The position numbers and the translations under genes were made by a program. A DNA stretch of 64,000 nt from Pyricularia pennisetigena (lineage: Eukaryota; Ascomycota; Sordariomycetes; Magnaporthales; Pyriculariaceae), in the NCBI RefSeq assembly GCF_004337985.1, contig NC_043741.1:6843937-6907936 (forward strand), in the 5' to 3' direction. Shown here piece by piece: positions 36,051-47,205 of the stretch. The notes beneath the pieces are model-generated. The model was not told the origin of the DNA. It did no database searches and saw nothing but the letters and a program-made list of their open reading frames with translations. How positions within the stretch are numbered: position 1 is the stretch's first letter; each line of letters starts with the position of its first letter.

Positions 36051-39038
36051 ATGGGCTATTTTCCTCGAGTCAGTACTGTTCTGGGCATCTTGACGAGATC
36101 CGAGAAAGCTGACCCATTGCAGGTTGGGGGCTTCAAGCCACAGGACAAGATCACGCGGGCATCCGATCCGACCGCTACGAGCAGTCTTCCAAGCCAAGCC
36201 CAAGAGCGAACTAGGCCATTGCCCACAACCGGCCCGAAATACAGCCATGCGTCATTTGCGGTGAAATCTGAAGGCAGCCAAGGGAGTGTCACAGAGCTTG
36301 ACTCCGAAAGCTTAGCCGGGGGTGGAGGAACTCGTCGTTCGTCACAAAAGCACGACAAGAATGTTGCCGAATATCGTAATATTGAGAAACAGGCAGGATT
36401 CAAGTCTGGTAACGGACGGAAGCGCAGACCAGCAAGACCTGTAGGAGAAGTTATCGGCAATTTCAAACGGAAAAGTCATCTTATATCCCAGGGCCGGGCT
36501 GTCAAAGAACTGGTACATGATCAGATAGACGATGACGACGAGCTGGCCGGAGACGACGGCGATATCCGCCAATTTCGACGCGCCAAGCGCAACTCTGGTC
36601 CAGTCGATCTCACTATGGACGACTCGCCCAAGCAAAACAAATCACAACACAAACCGATTGCACAAGCTTTTATCGACTTTACTATTGTCACTCATGATGA
36701 AACTCCTGGAAAACGACTGAGGAACGACGAGGAGGATGAGTTGAACGATGAAAAGGCGCAAAGAGAAACCAAAAAGGCTCGGCTACAACAAAAGAATACC
36801 ACCACTAAACCGAGCCAGGATGTCGTTTCGAGGGCTGATATCAAGCCGACTAAATTCAGCTCATCCCATGCTACCGACAACAAGCTGCCTTCACTCGGTC
36901 CCCTCATCCTGCTGCAAGCGTTTCGCGGGCCGCATTATTTCTGCAAAGATAAACAGGTCCTCAAGTTGGAGACCGGTGCCTCGGGGCCAGTGTTTCATGC
37001 CTACCAACAAGACGGCACGGAATGGTCGCCTCATTCCGACTGGCTAGTAGTCAATGTTGCGCAACTTAACAAGGTCGTTTGGAACACCCGCAGCTGTCAA
37101 ATTGCATTGGATCTCCGAGGAGGGACCAGTTCTGGCGGAAAAGCACTAACTCCGAGGCTTTTTCTTGAGTTCTCGGGCCATGATGACATCGAAAGGCTTG
37201 TGAGCTGGTTAAAGGATCACCGAGGGAGCAAAACTGACATAAAGTTCGAGGAGAGTGACCTCGATTCTCTCAAGAAAATATTTGACCACCAATGTCATGA
37301 AATCCAAGCCGCAATAAATCAGAGGATGCAACGCAAACCCGCCGAGGCAGAAGATGTCCAGCTCCTGAAACACAACCAAAAACTGCGGGGGGTTACGAAT
37401 GGGGAGGAATCTCGGTGTCAACCCGATCGTCTATCACAAGCCCATCGCAGACCAAAACTGGTAGACGGGCTCATAGCTCAGACAAAACCGGCCATGATCG
37501 AATTGGAGGGCGAGAAGCGCACAAACGAGATCACTGCACAACCAAGTCAGAGAGCCCTTCGATCAAGGCAAACATCCAAGAACACATTTGACTTAACCCA
37601 AAGCTTTGAGCCCACTTCCCGAAGTCCATCACCGAAACCTAAACCCAAGCTGTGGACTCAGGAGAACCCCGGTTGGGACAAGGAATGGCGTGTCGACTTG
37701 TCTCAATTTCGGACAACGATTCATAAGGGCGACATTGGGCGTCTTGAGCAGGGCGAGTTGCTGAACGACAGCATCATCAGTTTTTATCTGCAGTATCTTC
37801 ACGAAGCTGTGAGGAACAAGGATGCTGAAATAGCTAAGCGTTTCTACTTCCAAAGCTCCTTCTTTTGGGACCAACTCAAATCGACACCTAACAAAAAGGG
37901 GATCAATTATGAAAAGGTCAAAAGTTGGACCAACAGGGTGGACCTGTTCTCCTACGACTACATTGTTGTGCCTGTCAATGAGAATTCTCACTGGTACGTG
38001 GCGGTTATCTGTAACCCTGGTAAGTTACTGCCGGCGGACGAGAAATGTCAGGACGCTTCTACGCCCAACGATCCTCTCCGTGAGGCTCGCGCTTCTGCAG
38101 ACGCGATCGGCGTCTCCGAGTCGGGTCGCATCACGAATGGCAGTTCGCCTGAAGAGGTGCCAGTCGCGGCATCTTCCCACTTGTCCCCTGGAACCGAGAT
38201 GTCCAACAACCTGGGCCGGTTATCGTTAGGAAAACCAGTACAGGGCAAGTCAGACGGCACGACAGCAATCTCGATTGATGATGACGAAGATGTGGGCCCG
38301 TCGTCGAGTCGCCAGGCATCTGCGCCAAAGGACGGCGTGGATGATGATATCTGCCTGGTTACGAGCGATTTGGAGCCTCACCGCAAGCCCAACAAGACAA
38401 ATGGTAAAGGTTCCGATGTCAAGAGCAAGGATTCTCCCGTGATCACTGGGAAAGACCCTTGCATCATTACGTTCGATTCGTTGGGCAGTTCCCACTCTCC
38501 AGTCTGTACGGCACTGAAAAAGTATTTGGAGCACGAAGCCAAGCACAGGAAGGGGTTGGACATCGAGATGCCGAACATGGGGCGGACCGCCAAGAACATC
38601 CCACTTCAAGACAACTACTGGGACTGTGGCGTGTTCCTGATGTCGTATGTGGAGGCACTGATGCGGAATCCCGAGGAGTTCATTCGGAAGGTTCTGCCGA
38701 GAAAGGCTGGGGCTGCTGATGAGGAATTGGCTTGCACTGTAGATGCAGCGGCAATGCGGAAGCTGATACGAACTACCATATTGAAGCAGCAAGTCATTTA
38801 TCAGAAGAAAGTGGAGGACGAGGCCGAGGCCAAGAGACTGCGAAAGCTGCGTAAGGCACAGAAATCTGCCTCAGCAGGGGCTAGCAGTCCGCCTGCGCCT
38901 CCTTTATCATCTCAGGTAACAACACCAAGCAGCCCGGCGCCTGTGCCTTCATCCCTCCCGGCACAGAGCGAGAAGCCTTTGCCGTCGATAGAGATCCCGT
39001 CAGCATCTTCTAGGGCGGATGAGTCTTCTGCGAGATAG
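36051..39038 (+). CDS. Ulp2-type SUMO protease
   Basis: An ORF of 995 residues from the ATG at 36051 to TAG at 39036; the frame is open further upstream but without ATG, so an upstream first exon remains possible. About residues 545-900 form a C48 cysteine protease domain: LLNDSIISFYLQYL, SSFFWDQL, the His in NSHWYVAV (H647), the Asp in ITFDSLGSSH (D809), and Gln and Cys in PLQDNYWDCGVF (Q853, C859). The 160-residue insertion between His and Asp is typical of the Ulp2/SENP6-7 branch and separates it from Ulp1. The insertion contains SUMO-interaction-like motifs (AISIDDDED and DICLVTSD), as does the N-terminal region (PVDLTMDD). Known role: nuclear removal of SUMO and poly-SUMO chains. The C-terminal tail is basic then Pro/Ser-rich. 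The stop codon is followed in frame by more open sequence (next entry). Confidence 0.88.
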   Translation: MGYFPRVSTVLGILTRSEKADPLQVGGFKPQDKITRASDPTATSSLPSQAQERTRPLPTTGPKYSHASFAVKSEGSQGSVTELDSESLAGGGGTRRSSQKHDKNVAEYRNIEKQAGFKSGNGRKRRPARPVGEVIGNFKRKSHLISQGRAVKELVHDQIDDDDELAGDDGDIRQFRRAKRNSGPVDLTMDDSPKQNKSQHKPIAQAFIDFTIVTHDETPGKRLRNDEEDELNDEKAQRETKKARLQQKNTTTKPSQDVVSRADIKPTKFSSSHATDNKLPSLGPLILLQAFRGPHYFCKDKQVLKLETGASGPVFHAYQQDGTEWSPHSDWLVVNVAQLNKVVWNTRSCQIALDLRGGTSSGGKALTPRLFLEFSGHDDIERLVSWLKDHRGSKTDIKFEESDLDSLKKIFDHQCHEIQAAINQRMQRKPAEAEDVQLLKHNQKLRGVTNGEESRCQPDRLSQAHRRPKLVDGLIAQTKPAMIELEGEKRTNEITAQPSQRALRSRQTSKNTFDLTQSFEPTSRSPSPKPKPKLWTQENPGWDKEWRVDLSQFRTTIHKGDIGRLEQGELLNDSIISFYLQYLHEAVRNKDAEIAKRFYFQSSFFWDQLKSTPNKKGINYEKVKSWTNRVDLFSYDYIVVPVNENSHWYVAVICNPGKLLPADEKCQDASTPNDPLREARASADAIGVSESGRITNGSSPEEVPVAASSHLSPGTEMSNNLGRLSLGKPVQGKSDGTTAISIDDDEDVGPSSSRQASAPKDGVDDDICLVTSDLEPHRKPNKTNGKGSDVKSKDSPVITGKDPCIITFDSLGSSHSPVCTALKKYLEHEAKHRKGLDIEMPNMGRTAKNIPLQDNYWDCGVFLMSYVEALMRNPEEFIRKVLPRKAGAADEELACTVDAAAMRKLIRTTILKQQVIYQKKVEDEAEAKRLRKLRKAQKSASAGASSPPAPPLSSQVTTPSSPAPVPSSLPAQSEKPLPSIEIPSASSRADESSAR

Positions 39039-39563
39039 CAACTCCCAGACAAGACTGCCGCATCCAAGGCGATGTTTCATAACAAGCCTAGACGTGACAC
39101 CACACCTTTTATGAATCCGATGCCAGACAGCTCCTCTTCGTCTCAGTCTGTATTTGGTGATTTACAGACAGCCATCTCGGGGCTTCCTCAGCGCTCGCCC
39201 AGTCAAAGCAGCTCGCAGCCATTGCCAACTCAAGTAGGTTCACATTCTACTCTTCGCTCGGGCAGGTCCAGATCGCTGCCATCGTCGCCTATATTAGGCC
39301 AAGCACTTCCACCATCTTCTTCCCGGGAGCTGTCGCTGCCTGGAGCGGCAATGTCGCTGTCACCCAGCAAGGGTCTTTGCAGCAGTTCTAAAACGAAAAT
39401 GAAGACAGCATACAAGCGTATGAGTTCAGGGCCAGATTTTGTATCTCAGAGTTCAGATGCAAAGTCGATGAGTTTACGCAGCTCCAGCAGCGCAACAGAG
39501 GATTCAAAGAGAGGCCAGGAATTTCACACCTTTGTGAGCTTGCTTCGGCGGGGGGACCGATGA
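39039..39563 (+). other. In-frame open continuation after the Ulp2 stop codon
   Basis: Directly after TAG the same frame stays open for 174 codons to TGA at 39561. The sequence is Ser/Pro-rich, with SP-type sites (LPSSPILG, SLSPSKG), like the tail before the stop. Three readings fit: translational readthrough (context TAG CAA CTC); an intron removed from 38851 (donor GTAAGG) to 39048 (acceptor CCCAG), 198 bases and so frame-preserving, that would join the two parts; or a nonsense mutation that shortened an ancestral protein. The sequence inside the candidate intron also looks coding, so alternative splicing is possible. Confidence 0.5.
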
Positions 39564-40558
39564 TATCATTAATACTCTTGATAGAGTCTAGTTTGGCGGC
39601 CGGGATGATCGACCGGGGCTCAGAATTCATTACACCTAAAGTACACGTCTTTCTTGTTTGGGAAGTAATGTCGAGGAGGAATTCAATGTTTTGCGGTACC
39701 ATAAATCAGCATCAGCTTTCAAAGCTTGCATTGGACGGAGTTTTTTTGGTTGCATTGCGAGGGGTGCTTTTTCGGTCGCTTTGGGATAATTTCTTTCTGC
39801 ATCCTGATTTCTTTGCACTCTTGAGATACCGCGACTACGAGCTATGCTGGTCACGCGAGGAGTTGTAGGTTGGATTTTGCGACACTGCATGGCTTGAGGG
39901 ATCAGTTCAATTCAGTCACTGATGAGACTGGGTTTGTTTATTGCTGGGGTACATACGATTCATATACGTGAGTATATCCGTACATCTGTGTCGTGGGGGG
40001 TTATCTCCCGGGGTCTGGGTTCTGGTCGAAGGCAAGACAACGGTGCACGTTTTGTTGTTTACTTCTCACGTCGATATTAGTTTATGTTGGCATTTTAATA
40101 CCCAAGTTTTATTCGATTGAACACATCAAGAGGGAAGCGCATTGCGTTGTTGCAGATTATGTGAACTGTCTAAAGATGTGTTTTTTTTTTTTTTTTTTTT
40201 TTTTTCCCGCTTCATCTAGTCACGAGCAAGGGTCGATTCGATTACCGCACCTTAGCTTTCCCCAGGCGAAAGGGGCCCGTGACGTTGACGTGGAGGGAGT
40301 GCCCCGCAGCGACAAGAGTGCTGCGCGGCGCATCTCGTGCTGAACCCTCAGCTTGCGACAGGACAACTTCATGTCAGGTTCAGAAAAGGCGCGCGCGCAG
40401 CCCACCAGCATTTCAAGCTCCATATCCTCCGCATTTCCTTCCCTTCCGCACCCAATTCCCGCACCACAGCGGTCGCTGGGCTTTTGGTGAAGCGACCGAC
40501 CGGTTTTTGGCGGCATGTGCGATTGAATAATGTGACAGTGATCAAGAACGACGGCATC
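39564..40558. other. Intergenic region upstream of LST8
   Basis: No gene supported. A poly(T) tract lies at about 40180-40205; the last 300 bases, GC-rich, are the likely LST8 promoter. Confidence 0.55.
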
Positions 40559-41826
40559 ATGTCTGTCATTCTGTGCACCGGTAAGCTTTCAGGTTACTTA
40601 CTGCACACTGCTATCGCTGATTGATAGACCCGGCTAACCGACTAACTGTCTGTCTGCTCTTCCTTCTCTTGCAGCCGGCTATGACCACACAATAAGGTTC
40701 GCACCCCGTTCTCCAACGTTCGGTTTCCACGACAACACACGAAACACAGCCAGCTGATGATTCAAACTCATCTCCAAATGCGAACTATATAGGTTTTGGG
40801 AGGCACTATCGGGGATCTGCTCCCGCACGATACAACACCCGGATAGTCAGGTCAACCGACTATGCATCTCGCCGGACAAGCGCTTCCTCGCCGCGGCCGG
40901 CCACCACACGGTCAAGCTCTACGACATCAAGTCGACCAACCCCAATGCGCTGCTGACGTTTGAAGGGCACACGGGCAACGTAACGGGCGTCGCCTTCCAC
41001 TGCGAGGGTAAGTGGATGGTGACGAGCTCCGAGGACGGCACTGTCAAGATTTGGGAGACGAGAACGGGGACGATCCAGCGGAGCTACAACCACCAGAGCC
41101 CCGTCAACGACGTCGTCATCCACCCGAACCAGGGCGAAATTATCAGCTGTGACAGGGCCGGGACTATTCGTCTATGGGACCTGGCGGATAACAAATGCAC
41201 CAGTGAGATGGTGCCAGAGGAGGACGTTAGCGTCAGCAGCTTGACTGTTGCTACCGACGGATCGCTGCTTTGTGCGGCCAATAACAGGGTTTGTCTACCC
41301 CCTTTTTTTGTCATGTATCGCCTGGACAACAGCTGGTACATGCATGTTCACAAGAAACAAACATCACTGACACGCATCCACTACTCTTCGCTCCAAAAAA
41401 AATAAATGATAGGGCAACGTCTTCGTCTGGTCCCTTTCGCAGGGCCTTGAGCGGACCATCGCGACGCCCATGACGCAGTTCTCGGCGCACGACCAGTACA
41501 TCACGCGTGTGCTCCTGTCGCCCGACGTCAAGAAGCTGGCGACGTGCTCGGCCGACCACACGGCCAAGATCTGGGAGGTTGACATAGAGCCGACCCTCCA
41601 GGCGGGCAAGGCCGTGCCCTTTCGCCTCGAGGCCACGCTGGCCAACCACCAGCGCTGGGTCTGGGACTGCGCCTTCAGTGCAGACTCGGCCTACCTCGTC
41701 ACCGCCTGCTCGGACCACTACGCTCGCCTCTGGGAGCTGCAGAGTCAGGCCATCATCAGGACCTACAACGGCCACCACCGCGGCGCCGTCTGCGTTGCCC
41801 TCAACGACTACTCCGAGACTAGGTAG
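40559..41826 (+). CDS. LST8: LST8, WD40 subunit of TOR complexes
   Basis: Four exons: 40559-40580, 40675-40696, 40793-41288 and 41413-41826, joined to 954 bases, 317 residues. The first two exons are only 22 bases each. Donors are GTAAGC, GTTCGC and GTTTGT, the last two weak for this genome. The product begins MSVILCTAGYDHTIRFWE and carries seven WD repeats across its whole length: CISPDKRFLAAAGHHTVKLYD, then GHTGNVTGV with SSEDGTVKIWE, CDRAGTIRLWD, NVFVWSL, TCSADHTAKIWE, WVWDCAFSAD and TACSDHYARLWE. It ends VCVALND plus a few residues, exactly as LST8 proteins do. Known role: a conserved beta-propeller that binds the TOR kinase domain in TORC1 and TORC2. The length matches the family (about 300-320). 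Convergent with the SCY1-like gene. Confidence 0.93.
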
Positions 41827-42615
41827 AGCGGGAGAAAAAGGGAAGCCAAGGTATATCGGAAACAGTGGAAAGACTGAAGTTGGGTTTCTCTTTGCTGTTG
41901 CTATTGCTGCTGCTGAGGCTCATGAGGCGCAGGGCTGGGCCAAACTTGGAAATGCCTTTTTTTTCGAGCTCGAGAACGCTTCTTGTTTTTCTTTTATTTT
42001 ATTTTCTTTTTTGCCAAAAAGGCTTTTGTCGGATTACATGTCCTGGCTTTCAGAGGGATTCATATACTATGCATGAGCAGTCGAGGGGGTTTTCTTTTGT
42101 CTTTGAGCCAGCATTTGGGAGGGCGCTTTATAAACCTTATTTTTGTTCTGGGTCTTGTTTGGTCTCAAACTTGGTGTGTACCCCCTCATATGAATATATT
42201 TTATATTTTAGGGTCATCAGCATCAGCATCAGCATCAGCATCATTACGATGCATGCATGCATGCATGGCTCATGGGAATGCCCCGAACGAAAATATACAT
42301 GAGTATGGGTTGTCGTCCTGGTGTTCTTTCAAAGTCTGTTTTGTGAGGCGCGTCGCCATATGTTTCAATGAAAGACGGATAAACAGCGAAAGGATTATGG
42401 TCGGGTTATCATCCATGACTATTCTTTTCAAGCTAATAACCTCGACAGTATGCACATTAATCGACAGCTGCATAGTATGGTATCCTGCCCAAGAAACCGT
42501 CTAACAGACACGGACCAGCGCTAGCTTCCTACCCAACACGGCAAATAGCATATATAATATTGTGGCTTGCCCCGAAAGGCAGCAGAAAAAAAAAAAGGCA
42601 GGACTGGCAATCTTT
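41827..42615. other. Convergent 3' intergenic region with microsatellites
   Basis: 3' flanks of LST8 (+) and the SCY1-like gene (-). A CATCAG hexamer run (about 42213-42242) is followed by a GCAT tetramer run (about 42249-42266). No gene. Confidence 0.6.
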
Positions 42616-45519
42616 TTACCAGCCATCACCCCACCCGTCATCGTCGTTATCCTCGTCCTTGGGCTTCATGTCAATCTTCTTGGCCACGACAGGCTTCTTC
42701 TTCGCCGCCAGCGTGCTAGATTTTGCTGCAGCGCCTCCTGCACCGCTGGTGCTCTTCCCCATCCCCTTGGGCAAAGGCTTACCGCCCGCCTTCTTGGATG
42801 TTTGCGCCGCGAGCCAGCCCGCAAAGTCCGGCTCGGCGTCGTCCGCTTGCGGGAAGGGGTTGGTGGTGGCCTTCTTGGCCGTGGACGAGGTGGATACTGA
42901 GCGTGGAGTCGGCTCCTTGAAAAAGCCGCTCGCGTCTTCAGCCTCGGCCCCATCGTCGTTCTCGTCCATGTCGCCCATGTCGCCCCATGCGTCGCCGCCA
43001 AAGTCGTCATCGGCCGCGTCGTCGGCCTCGAGGAAAGAATCGCTGACTGAGGAAGCCGCAGTCGGCTTTGGAGGAGCCGAAAATCCACCGGAAGATGGTT
43101 GCGGCGAACGGACAGCTTGTCTATGCAAGGCCGATGCAGACTTGCTAGTTGTTGGCACCATGCCGGGTCTGGGCGTCATGGCAGGAGAAGATGGGGCGGG
43201 AGTCGACGACTGAGAGCCATTGCTTGCCGTCTGCATTTCGCCGGCTGCTGCAGACAGCTTATTTGTGAATGACGAGATGGCCCAGCCGGCCCAACCGCCA
43301 CCTGAGGATGCCGATGCTTCGTTCGGCTGTGGGGTGCTCATCCTGGCAACCCCATCGGGTCCTCGTTCTGGGGGCAGTGCCGTCTCAGGCATGGCAGATG
43401 CCGCCTTGCGGATCTTTTGGAGATACACCTCAATCGTCTTGTCTGCCTGGTCACGGATCAACTTCTCCTTGTCCAGCAGTAGAGGAACAACCGCGGGCAC
43501 AATCTTTGAGGCAGCATCCTCGTCACTGAAGCAATCGCTGGTGACGCCGAGGGCGAGCAGTGAGGCGTTGCGCGCATGAACGAATGGGTCTCGCAGAGAT
43601 CTTCCAAAAGCTGCTATCAGCACCTTTGAACGGCTCGATGTCCCTAGGTTCTTAGCAATCTTGCCAAGGCAAATGGTGGTGTTCGTTCGTATCCCAGGCT
43701 GCTCATCGTTGGCTGTTTTCGCCAAATAGCGCAGCAGCTCGCCATTAATTGTTCTATCGGACAGCTTGTTGATGATGACCAGGACGGACTTGAGCGTTTG
43801 CTCTCGTACCACAGGTGCCAAATCAGTGAAGCCGGTTACCTATAAGGAGACGTATAATGTAAGCACCATGTATTAATGGGGTAAACTTTTTTGATAGGTG
43901 ATCCTAAATGCACTTACTAGCTGTGGAAAAATCTTGTCATTGACGACCTTCTGTGACAACCGATCAATCATGTGTGGCAGGTTATCCAGCAAGCAGACTC
44001 GGATGCCCCTATCAGGGTTGCTGAACAACCTAATGACAACAGGGGTAATTTTGGAGTCAAAGTCTTCGCTCGAAAGCTTCCGCGCGATTTCCATTACGAC
44101 AGAAAACGCTTTAGGACCACCACCGCCAAATTCTACCGATTTCAGAAGTTCAGGGAGGACTTTCATCTTGAAGAACTCCTCTGGGAAGTCGTCCGTAAGC
44201 TGGTCAAGATCTCTACTTGTTGGGTTTTCTGTGTATAAGCAAACTAGACGAGTTTTGGGGAAAGTTGGCGGCAGTCTTAGCAATCGCTTACCCGAGAAAC
44301 TGATCTCTTTCAGTTTCAGACATCATTCCCAAGTTATCCACGCCCTCGGTTAATTTGATTAGTGGCGTATCGAAGAAGGCCCCTCGGCGCTGACCCTGCT
44401 CCAAGAGATGTCCAACGCTCAATCTGGCTTTGGGGTTCGCATTGACAAGCCTCTTGTAGCTGGCTTGCATTGTCGGCGGGATATTCTTGGTCTGACCGGC
44501 CTGCTCAGAGCCCGTAAAGTCGCCGTTGAAGGCCTCAAATATCAAAGTACCAAAGTTGAATGAATCAACCGCGTGGTGCGGCGCCTTTTTGGCCGCATCC
44601 CATCCCGACTTTGCCAGTTCTGGAGGCGCATATCTGGCAGAGTCGGGCACAAGGCTACCATAAGTCTAGAGTCGGGCACTGTCAGTGAGGACCCAAATCT
44701 TGGACAGATCTAGATGGACATATAGCCAAAAGGGTTCGTACGTAGATCAGAGCCTCGTCGTCTTTGACACTGCTCAAGACCTCGAATCCTCCCAATTTCC
44801 ACTCTCCGCTTTCCGAGGTATATATCGATGATACTTTGAGACTTCCATGTATGGATGATGCGTCATCGTTGATAAATTTTATAGTTCGCTGCACGGGATA
44901 TCGTCAGCACTCTATCCGAGCACCATGCGGCAGCATGCATCCGGCGTCGGGTGGAGAGCGCAGATACCTACCGCTATGCTGTGTAGCCCCCATTTTAGTG
45001 TCTCCGGACTCAAGCTCTTCCTCTTGATGTGCCATCTCAAAGGGACAAGGCGTTCAGTCGCAATGTAGATGTATGTGTCGGTCTATATAGTTTCGCATCA
45101 CCGGTCAGCTCGACGGCCTGCCCCCGCAGTGTTCTAGAATGTGTTGCTAGACGGGGTAATGTTGCGCGCGCATTGTCGTACCTCGACGGCATCCAGCATC
45201 TTAATAACGCCAGGATGTCGCAGTGTTCGCAGTTTCTTGAGGGCGTTCTTGGCGAGTGGCAATCGGGATTTGGTATTGGGGTTGATTTCGAAGGAGAAGA
45301 TGCTGCAGTTGGAGCCATCCTCCTTTTGGCGCGCACAGGGGAGTTGGAGTTAGCACGGCACCCTCGACAAATTAAAAAGGGGCAAGAGACTCTTACACGT
45401 CTTGTGCCATTGTAAAGAGTCCATATGGACTGGTCCACGTCTACACGGTCGCCAAAAGAATAGGGGAAAGGTGGCCCCTTTGCAATGGCCGAAGCCACTG
45501 CAGACTTGAGGAAATCCAT
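42616..45519 (-). CDS. SCY1-like pseudokinase with HEAT repeats (Cex1/SCYL1 family)
   Basis: Seven exons: complement of 42616-43839, 43918-44212, 44292-44665, 44742-44888, 44972-45082, 45182-45322 and 45397-45519, joined to 2415 bases, 804 residues. Introns are 74-99 bases; donors are GTAAGA, GTACGA, GTAGGT, GTACGA, GTAAGC and GTAAGT. The first intron ends with an unusual AAG acceptor in my model. Residues about 20-300 are a protein-kinase fold (PYSFGD, KKLRTLRHPGVIKMLD, YIATERLVPL) without HRD or DFG motifs, so inactive. HEAT repeats follow (about 310-560; DLDQLTDDFPEEFFKMKVLPELL, NTTICLGKIAKNL, LRDPFVHARNASLLAL). The tail is disordered and acidic, ending DDDGWGDGW. Known roles of the family: yeast Cex1 takes exported tRNA at nuclear pores; animal SCYL1 binds COPI in Golgi-to-ER traffic. 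Confidence 0.9.
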
Positions 45520-47205
45520 GCGCTGAGAAAAAGGTGCGAGTCTAGAAATGCCGAGCGGAGGATTTCATTCTCTCAGGGGATCAGCATCAGTATCGGATGT
45601 TGTGGTAGTAGCTGCGGACACAGAGTTTTGTCGGCGTTTGGCTGGTTGGGTTGATTAATGCCGACTGGGCTGCAAGACATTCGCGATGCCATGTTGCCTT
45701 TTTGGTGTCGTATAACACCCGCCAACCTGAGACTTCCATTGTAAATGGATGGACCCCGGACCCGTTATCGCGAACTGTCCTACCCCACCAGAAGCTTATC
45801 GGCGGGACAGCATGCGTCCCTTTGTTTCCGTGCACTGCGTCTGCTAACAACAGGCGAGAGCAGTGCCAACAAGAGACGCCGAGTCGGTCAACGCGCATCT
45901 GACTATGATTCAACTCTGTTCTTTTGCTTTCCTCTGCCATACTTTGCTATATTGTCATTTCTTCAGGGCAATTTAAACCCTTCTGGGCCTGTCAAGATCT
46001 GCCTAACATGAATTACTCTTCAATTTTGTAACGACTCAGGCGGCCCATGCACTGCGACGCGCCTATTACCCTAGGAAGCCTATTGTGCTCCACCCGCCGT
46101 TCAATTCCCTGGCCTCGCCTGCTGGGCTGACTGGCTGGTGAACCGTCACTGTCAATTCTATCCTAACTGACAACAATTATTCGCGTCTTACCGCGGCTGA
46201 TGGCAGAGCGGCGCACGCGAACCGACGCCAGGGCACACTTGGGAGGCCCATCGCGACCGCCTCAAGTAGGCACTGGCGTCTCTGGCGCTGCATTTTCTCC
46301 CTGAACAATTAATTCACTCACTCAAACAAAGTGCTTGTAAGTTTCAGTATTATTTCTCTGTCTCTTGTTTCGTCTCCTCATCGCGTATCCTTCCCTACAC
46401 TTCCCACCCCGTCTATGATGATCCTTGGTAAAAGGTCAGACCTGCCAAACGCTCTTCTGAGTTCCATTCACGTCTTGCCTGCTTCTCATTATTTTTGTAT
46501 GTCTGTGGGTTATAACTACAGTTGATCGCTATAACTCGGATGAATTGTGATCAGAAGAAATCCAAGTCGCGTTATGGAGCCTGGTATCTCAATGCCACCA
46601 TGATACTGGACCAAAGGCTGCGGCAAACAATCATTCACATATCCCAAGTCTTTCGCAATTCTACCTACCTAGTTTAGAGACTCTGGGCATGACGCGATTG
46701 AAGCCGTTGAGCAGGCGTGGAATGATGTCCACAAGACTGAAAAGAGCTGAGACGGATTCCCTCATTGTTTTCCTGTCTTTTTCCCTTTTTGAACTCCGTT
46801 CAACAATTCATTTGCGCTACTTGAAGTCTATCTAATCCGATTATAACTAACATGAAATCGTTCAAAGCAACCTACAAAAGAGAAAGAAAGAAAGCAGAAA
46901 AAGAAAAGAAGAAAAGAAAAAAAAGTCACAAACTTACTCCTCTCCTAGTCAAGGACCTACCTACCTACCTACCTACCTACTTACATTGTCTATATATTCA
47001 TCTCGTGCAAAAGAGTCAATCAGTACGTAACTCGTCCATCCCACTGTCACAGCGGCGTGCCCGCCCTGCCTTGGCTCGTTACTGTGCACAGTGCGTTCGG
47101 TCGAAACGTGCTGGGACGCACGTGCCCATTTTCGCCGAATCGGTGCTACCCCCATTTGCAAATTCCTGTCTACCACGGCACGCGCTCGCGTGCAGACCAA
47201 ATTAA
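45520..47205. other. Divergent promoter region
   Basis: Between the SCY1-like gene (-) and the 645-residue gene (+). It holds an A/G-rich stretch (about 46868-46926) and a TACC tetramer run (about 46951-46981). No gene supported. Confidence 0.55.

Noticed and set aside
36073..36122. Possible 50-base intron near the start of the Ulp2 gene (CTGAC branch point before GCAG)
   Set aside because: The donor GTACTG is weak and the resulting upstream frame meets a stop without any ATG.
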